Shown in pieces: positions 25,786 through 34,626 of a stretch of 64,000 nucleotides of DNA. A model generated the notes under the pieces. The model made no database searches, had not been told where the DNA came from, and saw only the letters and a list, made by a program, of their open reading frames with translations. Made by a program: the position numbers and the translations under genes. The stretch's first letter is position 1; the number at the start of each line of letters is the position of its first letter. The DNA is from Maridesulfovibrio sp. (GTDB taxonomy: Bacteria; Desulfobacterota; Desulfovibrionia; Desulfovibrionales; Desulfovibrionaceae): NCBI RefSeq assembly GCF_963666665.1, contig NZ_OY762999.1:1369501-1433500 (forward strand). Reading direction: 5' to 3'.

Positions 25786-26715
25786 TCAACTCTCAGTGAC
25801 CCTTGGATCAAAGTAACGGTAGGCTAGATCGGTCAGCAAATTAATGAGTACATAAATGATGGCAATATAAACTACGAACCCCTGTATAACCGGGTAGTCT
25901 CTGGCTGTAATGGCATCCATTACCAGCTTTCCCATTCCCGGCCACTGAAAAATAGCCTCAATGACAACGCTGCCGGCAAATAGATGCCCCACGGCAAAAC
26001 CTATAACTGTCAATATGGAAAGCATGGAATTATGCAGTACGTCTTTAACAAGGATAGTACCGGACTTCACCCCTCTTGCTTGAGCCCCGGTTACATAGTT
26101 CTGTCCTAACTCACCAAGCACCTCTGCTCTTATCTGCTTGATAAACTTACCCATTGTCGGCATGGCTAGAGCGACTGTGGGCAGGATAAGCCCCTGAAAA
26201 CTGTTTTTCGCAAGTACTGGAAGCCACTGAAGAAACACGCAAAAAAGATAAATCAACAATAGAGCGGCCAGAAAAGATGGTACGGCATTGGCTAAAAAAG
26301 TTAAAAACCTGACAAGATAATCTGCAACTGTGTTTCTTTTGACTGCGGTCCAGATTCCAAGTGGGATGGATACAATCAGAGAAAGTGCCAGCGCAGAAAC
26401 TGCCACCATTGCTGTTTTGCCCATTGCATTCCACATAAGCCGGGATACAGGCAGTCCTTTTGCGTAAGACTCACCGAGGTCTCCTTGCACGAAACACCAT
26501 AACCAGTTCCCGTACCGAACCAGAAAGGGATCATTCAGCCCCATGCTCTCCCGAGTGGCTTCGAGCACTTCCTCTGTTGGTGCTATCCCCTGAGCTATCA
26601 ACTTCTTTTGTGCCGGGTCACCCGAAGCAAGGAACATAAGAGAAAATGTAATGAACGTTATCACTAAAAGCACAGGGATGAGCCTTAATAGACGATTTTG
26701 GAAATATTTCAGCAT
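25786..26715 (-). CDS. ABC permease, DppB/OppB/NikB type
   Basis: 309 residues, about six helices, starting MLKYFQNRLLRLIPVLLVIT as is usual for DppB/NikB proteins, and with the conserved C-terminal segment FQWPGMGKLVMDAITARDYP. The ATG at 26715 follows AGGT; the frame is open upstream to 26760 but that stretch overlaps the terminator hairpin. It is separated from the binding-protein gene by that terminator and so depends on read-through. Confidence 0.87.
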   Translation of the reverse strand: MLKYFQNRLLRLIPVLLVITFITFSLMFLASGDPAQKKLIAQGIAPTEEVLEATRESMGLNDPFLVRYGNWLWCFVQGDLGESYAKGLPVSRLMWNAMGKTAMVAVSALALSLIVSIPLGIWTAVKRNTVADYLVRFLTFLANAVPSFLAALLLIYLFCVFLQWLPVLAKNSFQGLILPTVALAMPTMGKFIKQIRAEVLGELGQNYVTGAQARGVKSGTILVKDVLHNSMLSILTVIGFAVGHLFAGSVVIEAIFQWPGMGKLVMDAITARDYPVIQGFVVYIAIIYVLINLLTDLAYRYFDPRVTES

Positions 26716-26733
26716 AGTAAACCTGTAAGACAC

Positions 26734-26765
26734 AAAAAGGCGTGTGGAGTATAATTCCACACGCC
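26734..26765 (-). terminator. Internal terminator between binding-protein and permease genes
   Basis: On the minus strand GGCGTGTGGA pairs with TCCACACGCC around a seven-base loop, followed by TTTTTGTG. It lies 27 bases past the binding-protein stop and before the permease start, so it should make binding protein exceed permease. Confidence 0.85.
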
Positions 26766-26791
26766 GTTGAAGAACATATCAGCTTTATGCA

Positions 26792-28324
26792 TCAGTCATT
26801 GATAGCGGTATTGGCATTCAGAAAATAGAAACTGATCGGGTTTCTTTCACTGCAGTTTGCAACCCCGGCTCTCATAACCGTAGTCTTATTAAGGATTGCC
26901 AAAAAGCCCATAGCTTCATCGTTGACAATCTGCTGCTGAATATCAACGGCAAGCTTAGCACGTTGTGCTGCAACAGGTTCCGAATAAAGCTGTTCCAGAA
27001 GTTTCTTGGCTCTGGCATTGTTATACCTGCCGGAAGTGTATTTACCACCGCCGACTACACGTTCCATAAAATAATAAGGGTCAGCTGAAGGGTTCGCAGT
27101 CATGCAGTATACGCCGATATCGAAGTCACCAGTACTCATATAGGTGCCGTCCGGATCCTCGGTAACACTTAACTTGGCTTTGATACCTACAGATCTTAAC
27201 TGTTCCTGCATAAGGAGAACTATTTTATCAATTGAACGGGCTGCGTAGTAAGCGATGTCCAGCTCAATTTCCTTTCCATCTTTGGCATAGTAGCCATTCT
27301 CATCAAGAGTATAGCCTAGTTTCTCAATAAGCTTTTTCGCCTCCACAGGGTCAAAACCGTGCTTTGTAATATTACCATATGCTGTAGTAGTACCATAGGC
27401 ACCTACAGTGGGACTGGCCAGACCAGCGAGTAAAATGCATACATCACTAGGATTAATAGCCATATTGATTGCAGCACGAAGCTCTTTAGACGGAAGCCGC
27501 TCCATGCTTAAGTAGTAATAATACAAGCGGGAAGCAGGAATAGCGACAACCTTATACTTTTCAGGAGAGGCAGAAAAGATGCTGAGATCATTGGTTGTGG
27601 GGCCGATATATGCATCAATCTCACCATTTTGGAATGCAAGGGAGAGAGTATCCGCGTCTGCGACGTACAGTCCCTCAACTCCATCAAGACTTACCTTGCC
27701 CCCCCAGTATTTATTATTACGCACAAGCTTGGTGGATACACCGGAATCAAATTTATCCACCTTAAATGGACCAGTACAGACAGGAGCGTTATCAATATCT
27801 TTTGTGGTGTCGAGGTTTATCATCGCCATATAGACGTTGCAGAGTTCGTTAAGCACTGTAGGCAGGAGCTTAGGAGTGGAAATAGTAAATGTTTTCGCAT
27901 CCACGACGGCTAAGGACGCGCCCCTAAGCATTTGAGACTTTTCATTTACCTTGCTTGCACGCTCTATACACCTTACTGCGATATCAGCTGTAAGCTTGCT
28001 GCCATCTGAAAAAACTACATCATCCCGAAGTTTAATGGTCCAAGTACTTCCATCAACAGAAGCAGACTCAGCCAGCCAAGGAACAACTGCATAGCTATCA
28101 TCAATCCGAAACAGGGTCTCGGAAAGTCCCAACGTAGACGTATACCAACCGAAAGATGATTTCTGAGGATCAAGGCTGGTATAGGTGTTAGCAAAAAGGT
28201 CTCCTATGCGAACAACTTTCGGCTGCGCAGCAGACACATTAAATGCGGAAAGAGTCAAAACCACTAGCATCATAGAAAACACAATCAAGCACTTAGAAAA
28301 ATTCGTGCTTACTTTTGAAAGCAT
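26792..28324 (-). CDS. Periplasmic binding protein, family 5 (peptide/nickel type)
   Basis: 510 residues. Signal peptide ends at NVSAA (about residue 33). The mature protein is SBP_bac_5: SLDPQKSSFGWYTST at the start, WTIKLRDDVVFSDGSKLTADIAV in the hallmark position, and ELRAAINMAINP later. This family binds peptides, nickel complexes, haem or opine-like metallophores; ligand cannot be read from sequence. AAGGAG precedes the ATG. It is first gene of the importer operon. Confidence 0.88.
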   Translation of the reverse strand: MLSKVSTNFSKCLIVFSMMLVVLTLSAFNVSAAQPKVVRIGDLFANTYTSLDPQKSSFGWYTSTLGLSETLFRIDDSYAVVPWLAESASVDGSTWTIKLRDDVVFSDGSKLTADIAVRCIERASKVNEKSQMLRGASLAVVDAKTFTISTPKLLPTVLNELCNVYMAMINLDTTKDIDNAPVCTGPFKVDKFDSGVSTKLVRNNKYWGGKVSLDGVEGLYVADADTLSLAFQNGEIDAYIGPTTNDLSIFSASPEKYKVVAIPASRLYYYYLSMERLPSKELRAAINMAINPSDVCILLAGLASPTVGAYGTTTAYGNITKHGFDPVEAKKLIEKLGYTLDENGYYAKDGKEIELDIAYYAARSIDKIVLLMQEQLRSVGIKAKLSVTEDPDGTYMSTGDFDIGVYCMTANPSADPYYFMERVVGGGKYTSGRYNNARAKKLLEQLYSEPVAAQRAKLAVDIQQQIVNDEAMGFLAILNKTTVMRAGVANCSERNPISFYFLNANTAIND

Positions 28325-28405
28325 CGTGCAATCTCCTTAAATAAAATAGTTTAATACAGATAGAAGAGTCGCTCAGGTAGGAACTCCATTCCGTGCGAAT
28401 AAATA

Positions 28406-28431
28406 AAAACCTCTTCTGTGGAAGAGTTTTT
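28406..28431 (-). terminator. Terminator of the methyltransferase gene
   Basis: On the minus strand AAAACTCTTC pairs with GAAGAGGTTTT (one bulged G), followed by TATTTATT; it lies 9 bases past the methyltransferase stop. Confidence 0.65.
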
Positions 28432-28439
28432 AAACGTAG

Positions 28440-29177
28440 TTATTTGTCGGCATAAACGATGAAGAACGAGGGGCTGACACTCAACGCAAATGCATAAGGA
28501 TTTTTCCCGAAGCACTGCCCAATATCCCATGATGAAACTTCATTGAACCCGGCACATTGTAATAACTTTTGTACTTCGTTTTTTTTAACGCCTTCATATA
28601 AAGGCAAATGTTTCATCATACTGGCGTAATGAAGAAAAAAACGTAATGAGATCCTACTGTTTATTTGAAAGACACTCTTCAACAGGTTCATTGGTATTTG
28701 ATAAAACCGTTTCCATGTCTGGTTTTGCCAGAAACCATCTGAAACAATAATGCGCCCACCGGGCTTTAAGACTCGATGCCACTCTTTTAGTGCCAGATCA
28801 GGATTGGGCAATGTCCATATAAGATTTCTGGATACAACGACGTCAAAGCTGTTATCGGGAAAATCCAGATGTTCCGCATCACCGGTACGAAAATCTATAG
28901 AAAGCTCCATCTCTTCCGCCCTTTTCCGGGCGTTATTGATCATTTCCGGGGAAATATCTAACCCCGTTACATTAAAACCTGCCCCGGCGAGATAAAAAGC
29001 TAGTTGCCCGGGCCCGGTACCGATATCTAATGCATCTTGATTTTGACCAGACTTTGCCAAAGTTTTTATTGTCGTATCCCAAGCCTTTTCCGTTTCCGGT
29101 GATTTCTCAACATCTAATGCGTAACTTGAACTTCGCCAATTCCAGTATTTTTCGATCTTACATTTCAATTTATCCAT
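28440..29177 (-). CDS. Class I SAM-dependent methyltransferase
   Basis: 245 residues. The Rossmann-fold motif I is ALDIGTGPGQLAFYLA (residues about 49-64), motif II GLDISPEMI, motif III GDAEHLDFPDNSFDVVVSRN, then the EWHRVLKPGGRIIVSDGF segment, together a Methyltransf_11-type core. Acceptor unknown. AAGGA lies about 10 bases before the ATG. It lies upstream of the importer genes on the same strand but with its own terminator, so it is a neighbour and not clearly an operon member; a link to metallophore or peptide modification is speculation. Confidence 0.85.
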   Translation of the reverse strand: MDKLKCKIEKYWNWRSSSYALDVEKSPETEKAWDTTIKTLAKSGQNQDALDIGTGPGQLAFYLAGAGFNVTGLDISPEMINNARKRAEEMELSIDFRTGDAEHLDFPDNSFDVVVSRNLIWTLPNPDLALKEWHRVLKPGGRIIVSDGFWQNQTWKRFYQIPMNLLKSVFQINSRISLRFFLHYASMMKHLPLYEGVKKNEVQKLLQCAGFNEVSSWDIGQCFGKNPYAFALSVSPSFFIVYADK

Positions 29178-29637
29178 TCGAAATTATTCCTTAAAAATCT
29201 TTAAATCCCTTACATCAGAGAAGCACAACACTCATATTGGGCCGCAATACGTCGAACAATTAGCTACTTAGTAACACTAAAAAGATACATACATTTTAAA
29301 TCAAGCATCAAATTACATGATCCTAAACCACATAAATGCAAAGTAATACAAATACTAAATTCATGCTACCAAGCTTGATGTTTGTACACAAGTGTTTTCA
29401 TCTCAATGAGTTCTGCCTCCATCTTATCGGAACTTCCCTGCCTACCTGTGGAATAATCATTAAAAAGGACTTACGATCTTGATCGCAAGTCCTTGCACAC
29501 GCTCCTTTAAATCTTTTATGCCACAACGGAACGAGTTGATTCTTCTAAATATGCTACTGGACCACAACGGTCCTTCAGCGTAAGAACATGAAGTCATTGA
29601 TGGATATTAGGATCAAACGAAGATATGGGAGTTGACT
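29178..29637. other. 460-base intergenic region, mostly AT-rich
   Basis: Between the divergent methyltransferase and thiM genes. I see no convincing protein-coding frame and no thiamine (TPP) riboswitch core on either strand, despite thiM being next. It contains a minus-strand terminator-like hairpin at 29465-29494. The left half (29240-29390) is strongly AT-rich. Confidence 0.6.
29465..29494 (-). terminator. Orphan minus-strand terminator
   Basis: On the minus strand AAGGACTT(G)CGATC pairs with GATCG(T)AAGTCCTT, followed by TTTAA. No gene ends just upstream of it on this strand; it could end a small RNA, an attenuated leader or relic transcript. Confidence 0.6.
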
Positions 29638-30438
29638 ATGACTATACTTGACCGTGCCTGGAATGTTGTTGAACGAATTCGCTCCAAAGCACCGCTTGTG
29701 CACAGTATCACCAACTATGTGGTTATGAATAATACGGCCAATGCCCTGCTGGCTATCGGTGCATCCCCCATTATGGCACATGCGCAGGAAGAGATGCAGG
29801 AGATGGTAGACATATCCAACAGCCTTGTGCTGAATATCGGTACGCTGAGCCAGCCATGGATTTCCAGCATGCTTATTGCCGGAAAGACAGCAAAAGCGGC
29901 ATCCAAGCCTGTTGTTTTTGATCCGGTAGGCGTGGGCGCGAGCTCGTTCCGGACGCAGGCCTGTACGGAGATTCTTCAGGAAGTCGCCCCTACTATTATT
30001 CGCGGTAACCCATCCGAAATTATAGCTATGGCTGGCGCGGACGGGCAGACCAAAGGCGTAGACTCCATGCACGAAACACAGACTGCAGAGGAAGCTGCTA
30101 AATATCTCGCTGAGCACTTTGATTGTGTTGTGGCCGTAAGTGGAGAGCTGGATATGATAGTTTCCACCACAGAGACTGTGTGGTTGCGGGGAGGCAGCCC
30201 TCTAATGCCCAAAGTAACCGGCATGGGATGCACCGCTACCGCCATTTGCGGAGCCTGTGCTGCCGTGGCCGACTCCGCATTTGATGCGGGCGTAGCGGGC
30301 ATGGTTATCATGAACAGTGCGGGCGGGATGGCTGCTGCCAAGGCTGACGGTCCCGGCAGTTTTCAGATGTATTTTCTCGATGCCCTGTATTCGCTGGATA
30401 AAGAGGCCTTGCTCTCGCATTGTACAGTAGAGGCGTAA
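29638..30438 (+). CDS. thiM: Hydroxyethylthiazole kinase
   Basis: 266 residues, typical for the ThiM ribokinase-like fold. Recognisable: PLVHSITNYVVMNNTANALLAIGASPIM at residues about 19-46, KPVVFDPVGVGAS, TIIRGNPSEI, and the ATP/catalytic segment KVTGMGCTATA with the catalytic cysteine. It phosphorylates 4-methyl-5-hydroxyethylthiazole for thiamine salvage. The ATG at 29638 follows GGGAG by 6 bases; a TTG at 29632 is too close to that site. No other thi gene is adjacent. Confidence 0.93.
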   Translation: MTILDRAWNVVERIRSKAPLVHSITNYVVMNNTANALLAIGASPIMAHAQEEMQEMVDISNSLVLNIGTLSQPWISSMLIAGKTAKAASKPVVFDPVGVGASSFRTQACTEILQEVAPTIIRGNPSEIIAMAGADGQTKGVDSMHETQTAEEAAKYLAEHFDCVVAVSGELDMIVSTTETVWLRGGSPLMPKVTGMGCTATAICGACAAVADSAFDAGVAGMVIMNSAGGMAAAKADGPGSFQMYFLDALYSLDKEALLSHCTVEA

Positions 30439-30483
30439 CACCAACTGCCTCATTTTCCCAAAGCATAATCCTAGTTACCCTGC

Positions 30484-31599
30484 TCACTCACTGGAAAATC
30501 CATCCAAACGATAACTAGTACTCCGCCCGCCTCCGGTGTTCTGGACCAGTATTCCGCGCTCCTTCAAATCCTTGATGTCACGCAGTGCTGTGTCTGTGGA
30601 GCATTTTGCCAGCTTGGCGTATTTGGATGAGTTCATATAGCCCTTGAAATTTTCATCTAGCATGCGCTCAAGTACGCCCCGCTGACGGTTATTAATGGGC
30701 GACTGCTGGGAGATCCGTTCCCACAGGCTGGCTTTGTGGAGTACATGGCTCAGCGTGGATTCGGCATTGATAAGGGCTTCTTTCAGACAATCAAGAAACC
30801 ATTCCAACCATTTGGTGATTTCAGGTGTGTCGCGCTGCTGCCGTTCCAGATGGGAATAGTAATCCTTGCGCTTCAGCTCAATCTGAGTGGACATGCTGTA
30901 GTATCGCTCCGCCGCCCCATCAGCACGGGCCAAAGCCATATCCGCGATGGTTCGCGCAATACGTCCGTTGCCATCTTCAAAGGGGTGAATGGTAACAAAC
31001 CATAGGTGAGCTATTCCGGCACGCAGAACCGGATCAGTATCATCTTCGCTCTCGAACCATTCCAGAAATTTTGCCATCTCAGCTTCAAGGCGATCCGCAT
31101 GCGGTGCTTCAAAATGGACTTTCTCGCGTCCCATTGGCCCGGAAATAACCTGCATGGCTCCGACTTCCGCAGGACGCCAATCTGCAACGGTAATCCGCTT
31201 TATGCCGCTACGCCCCATTGGGAAAAGTGCCGCGTGCCAGTCACAGAGCCGATCTTTAGTCAAAGGCTCCGCGTATCGCTGTGTGGCGTCAAGCATCATT
31301 TCAACTATGCCGTCCACATCACGCCCTGCCGGTTTCAAGCCAGCAATGTCGATTCCCAGACGCTGGGCAATAGAGGACCGTACCTCCTCAGGATTGAGGA
31401 GTTCCCCTTCTATGGCAGAAGAATGAACTATATCATTAGTGAGAGTCTTCAGGCCCGCCTCATTTCTCAGGTCAAAGCCCAGATTCCCAATCTTACCAAG
31501 CAGTACGCCCTGCCGATGGCGGACGTCTGCCAGCTTGGAAATGAGCTTTTCAGCGTTCCATGAAAAATTCGGCCAGCCTTGATGTTCGTGTATCCACAT
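30484..31599 (-). CDS. Fic family protein (DUF4172-Fic-wHTH)
   Basis: 371 residues. An N-terminal DUF4172-like segment carries the inhibitory helix SSAIEGE (about residue 60), then the Fic core with catalytic motif HPFEDGNGRIAR (about residue 213), then a C-terminal winged helix (NNRQRGVLERMLDENFKGYM). Fic enzymes transfer AMP or another group to hydroxyl residues; here an intact inhibitory motif predicts a self-restrained enzyme. The wHTH suggests it also binds DNA. Ribosome-binding site weak. It stands alone; no antitoxin-like gene adjoins. Confidence 0.9.
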   Translation of the reverse strand: MWIHEHQGWPNFSWNAEKLISKLADVRHRQGVLLGKIGNLGFDLRNEAGLKTLTNDIVHSSAIEGELLNPEEVRSSIAQRLGIDIAGLKPAGRDVDGIVEMMLDATQRYAEPLTKDRLCDWHAALFPMGRSGIKRITVADWRPAEVGAMQVISGPMGREKVHFEAPHADRLEAEMAKFLEWFESEDDTDPVLRAGIAHLWFVTIHPFEDGNGRIARTIADMALARADGAAERYYSMSTQIELKRKDYYSHLERQQRDTPEITKWLEWFLDCLKEALINAESTLSHVLHKASLWERISQQSPINNRQRGVLERMLDENFKGYMNSSKYAKLAKCSTDTALRDIKDLKERGILVQNTGGGRSTSYRLDGFSSE

Positions 31600-31704
31600 T
31601 GCTTTTGCCCTTGTTTGCGGTGAATGCGGTGGTTATTCGCCGCAGGTTTTGCGGTGATTATAGGGAGTATTTGAGGCAAAGGCAACGAAAGACAATACCA
31701 AAAT

Positions 31705-32895
31705 TTAAGACAATAATTTTACACCAAAATTTTTATCCTTTGGAACAATATATTTAAAAACAACATGTTCATCACCATAATTACAGCCTTCCACACGCCC
31801 ACCATGAGCTTCAATAATTTTTTTCACTGTAAATAACCCAATCCCACTTCCGTTAACATGTCGTTCATGTGCCAAACGTCCACGATAACCAAATCTCCAC
31901 ATTTTTACGCGGTCTTCTTCTTGTAAGGACATACCCTTATTCTTTATTTTTAATTCAACACTATTATCATTTTCATTCAGATAAAGAACAATTCTTGAAG
32001 AACCAAAGGCATATTTAATAGCATTTATCAAAAAATGTCCTGTAGCTGTGGAAATTCCATTTGGATCTCCCCAAATTTTAATATTTGAAGATGTAACCTG
32101 TGAATCAATCACTATATTACGTTCATTTGCCTCACTTCTATACTGCTCAACTAAATTCACTATCAATTCAGACAAATCAAAATATTCTGGGTTACCAACA
32201 TTATAATTTCTATCCACCACTATCCCGAGATTTTCAGCATTCCTATAGGCAGCCCAAATTTCTTCTTCGACTTTCTTTATCTTTTGAACAACTATTTCCT
32301 GCGAAGATACATAACCTCTAGATATCAGCCTAAGTGTTGTTATAGAAGATTGAACTGAACTTGAAAAATCGTGTCCAACTTCTTTAACATATAACTCTAA
32401 CGTATTTAATCTATCCAAATATTCTTCTGTCTTTGATATTTCATGAGACAAGAGAACCATGTCTCCTAACTCTATTGTCAAATCTTCATCAATTTCTTTT
32501 GATTCAACCACCTTCGAAAAACACATTACTGCATAACTAGAATCATCAACAATAAATGGAAAATAAATAACTCTACGAGTCAAATTTTTACTTTTAGAGA
32601 AACTATTAATACCATCAAAAATATCATGTGGGAGCAAATGAGAATGAGTAGTAGAATTATATCTTATACACTCTTGGAATAAGCTTAATAAATTTTTCCT
32701 ATATGTACCTTTCAATGGCTCAATTTCAATATTTGAACATGACAACAATTCAACACTAAAAGAGCTATTACACCTTATAAGTATACTGCCAGCTAGATTA
32801 TAATCACTGACAATTCCATCTAGCCATCCTTGTATATTATCCCAAACATTAAAATTATTAATATCTAATACGATAGACTCATCACGAGAGAACAT
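31705..32895 (-). CDS. Soluble sensor histidine kinase, AT-rich
   Basis: 396 residues, no membrane helix. Residues 1-170 are an unrecognised GAF-like input region. The probable phospho-acceptor is in YVKEVGHDFSSSVQSS, an unusual H-box with HD in place of HE. The ATPase core has INAIKYAF (N-box), IKNKGM (weak G1) and GSGIGLFTVKKII (G2). The ATG at 32895 follows AAAGGAGAATTG. It overlaps the upstream HD-REC gene by 14 bases, so they form a coupled pair. The DNA is visibly AT-rich with many ATA codons, unlike neighbours, suggesting transfer. Confidence 0.78.
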   Translation of the reverse strand: MFSRDESIVLDINNFNVWDNIQGWLDGIVSDYNLAGSILIRCNSSFSVELLSCSNIEIEPLKGTYRKNLLSLFQECIRYNSTTHSHLLPHDIFDGINSFSKSKNLTRRVIYFPFIVDDSSYAVMCFSKVVESKEIDEDLTIELGDMVLLSHEISKTEEYLDRLNTLELYVKEVGHDFSSSVQSSITTLRLISRGYVSSQEIVVQKIKKVEEEIWAAYRNAENLGIVVDRNYNVGNPEYFDLSELIVNLVEQYRSEANERNIVIDSQVTSSNIKIWGDPNGISTATGHFLINAIKYAFGSSRIVLYLNENDNSVELKIKNKGMSLQEEDRVKMWRFGYRGRLAHERHVNGSGIGLFTVKKIIEAHGGRVEGCNYGDEHVVFKYIVPKDKNFGVKLLS

Positions 32896-34186
32896 TTTCA
32901 ATTCTCCTTTCAAGAACCTCAGGATCAACTGGTTTTTTCAAAAAAAACACTAAACTTTCTTTATCCAGACCTTCTACTTTATGCCTAGTCCCTGTTAAAA
33001 TACCAATTTGAGTCTTTGGATGGTTCTCTTTAATATACTCGCAAACTTTCACACCAGTAGTTTTGCAATTCAAAGTCTCTTCAAGAGCCCACAGCCCTCC
33101 AGAGCCTATCTGCATATCAACTATAGCTAGATCAATTGCAACTGCGTTCATTTTTACTGCAGCATCTTTAGCATTCGGAGAATAAATTATATGATATTTA
33201 TCCATTAATGGTAAAAACATATCATGCATTTTTCTCTCTTCATCATCAATAAGCATTATAGTTTTCTTACCAGAAGACAACGCTATATTTTCTATGCGTT
33301 CCCATTTATCGCCCAAAGACATTGCCTTAGATCTAAAATGATCTGGCATAACATCAATAAAAACACCCCACTCACTATCTATTATCCTTTGAACATGCTC
33401 ATCGATTAAAACTTTATTAATAGAACGCATGCTTTGCCTTAACCAGTATTCAACACTTGTCGATGAATTTGGTCTGACAATCAGTTTAAATAAAATTTTA
33501 TTTTTACCATTCTCAGTATGATATGCAACATTATCACGTACAAGCCACTCCTGAGTAATAACGTGCTTATACCAGTGCCAACAAGCAATCACTCCCATTT
33601 CTTCATAAAAATTCTCTAAAACCGCAATTGGAGCCCTTCCCGGCCCAACATCTAATTCATCAATCAATCTAAGAAGGGCACCGATTCTTCTAGCGAAACC
33701 TTGTTCTTGAGAAAGATCCACAACTCTATGATTTTTACAAATATCAACAATTAAAGAGATGCTTGCAGAACTAATATTTAAAGAGGAAAGGAAGACTACT
33801 TTATCAGCAAGATAGTCACCAACAAGATCATGGTGGTGCCTTCTTATTTTTAACTCAGTATTCGCCAAATCGCTAAGTTGCTCTCCTGAAAAAATATCTT
33901 TATCGCTCAATGAATTTAGCGGCGCAACCATACCAATATCATGAAGACATATTGATAACGCAAGATAATAAGCCTCATCTTGAGTTAATGAAATTCCTCC
34001 ATCAATAATAAAATTTGATATATTAAGCAGATTTTCGATATGATCTTTGCCATGCAAAGTAAAATACTTAAAACGGGGTGAATTATCTAAGATTTTTTCA
34101 CAGTGAGCCTTAATCGTTACGAAGTTTTGCATTTGTTCGTCTGACAAATCTTTCAACAACGAAAACTTATTAACGTTAGATTCCAT
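32882..34186 (-). CDS. HD-domain protein with C-terminal receiver
   Basis: 434 residues. The N-terminal 300 residues form an HD-type phosphohydrolase-like domain with metal-site residues in LHGKDHIENLL, ICLHDIGM, RRHHHDLVGDYL and KNHRVV. It resembles the HD-CE class found in some bacterial immunity loci; catalysis is not shown. A receiver follows (about 320-434; MLIDDEE, IVDMQIG for the phospho-Asp, LKKPVD). The order HD-then-receiver is the reverse of HD-GYP regulators. The ATG at 34186 follows GAGG; a GTG at 34216 lacks a site. Codon use is AT-rich as in the overlapping kinase, its likely partner. Confidence 0.78.
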   Translation of the reverse strand: MESNVNKFSLLKDLSDEQMQNFVTIKAHCEKILDNSPRFKYFTLHGKDHIENLLNISNFIIDGGISLTQDEAYYLALSICLHDIGMVAPLNSLSDKDIFSGEQLSDLANTELKIRRHHHDLVGDYLADKVVFLSSLNISSASISLIVDICKNHRVVDLSQEQGFARRIGALLRLIDELDVGPGRAPIAVLENFYEEMGVIACWHWYKHVITQEWLVRDNVAYHTENGKNKILFKLIVRPNSSTSVEYWLRQSMRSINKVLIDEHVQRIIDSEWGVFIDVMPDHFRSKAMSLGDKWERIENIALSSGKKTIMLIDDEERKMHDMFLPLMDKYHIIYSPNAKDAAVKMNAVAIDLAIVDMQIGSGGLWALEETLNCKTTGVKVCEYIKENHPKTQIGILTGTRHKVEGLDKESLVFFLKKPVDPEVLERRIENVLS

Positions 34187-34216
34187 AAATTCCTCATTAA
34201 TTAAATCATATGACAC

Positions 34217-34626
34217 TAGGCGATATAGCCAATTATATATTTCAAATCACAAAAACAAAACCGCACTCTCGAATAAAATGCTATTTTTATGAAAACAAAT
34301 GGCTTATACGACAAAATGAATAAATTATCTATACATTACCAACGCGCCCCCAATAACAAATATAATCAGACAAGGTAAACGTTCAACGATTATACACAAA
34401 ACCTACTTTTAATGATGTTACATAAACATTCCCACCCCACCGCGAGTACCCACACGAGTACACCAATTTTCCCAACCCAAAAAAGCGATATATATCAAAA
34501 GAATACAACACCAATTCGATGTCCCCCGCCATCTCACAAAAACCAAAACAGCCCTCGTTATTCCATTGAATAACAAGGGCTGCTTTAATTTTTATACTTT
34601 AAGGTTTTATCTGAGTACGGATAATC
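34217..34626. other. 410-base intergenic region
   Basis: AT-rich DNA, including C-rich, G-poor stretches on the plus strand (CCCACCCCACCGCG). I find no gene in it. The left part should contain the promoter of the HD-REC gene. The right end holds the terminator at 34549-34582. Confidence 0.6.
34549..34582 (-). terminator. Terminator of the signalling operon
   Basis: CAGCCCTCGTTATTC pairs with GAATAACAAGGGCTG (one mismatch, CATT loop). On the minus strand TTTT follows, ending the chemoreceptor and the long operon; T-rich sequence also follows on the plus strand. Confidence 0.85.

Noticed and set aside
29400..29460. TPP riboswitch before thiM (TTCCCTGCCTACC on the plus strand)
   Set aside because: Only a few bases recall the TPP core; the CTGAGA and pairing elements are missing in either orientation.
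29575..30117. 180-residue minus-strand frame opposite thiM
   Set aside because: The thiM frame has a strong family match and a ribosome-binding site; the antisense frame has neither.
23219..31700. Integrated island downstream of ssrA
   Set aside because: I looked for a second copy of the ssrA 3' end and for an integrase and found neither, so no island boundary can be supported.
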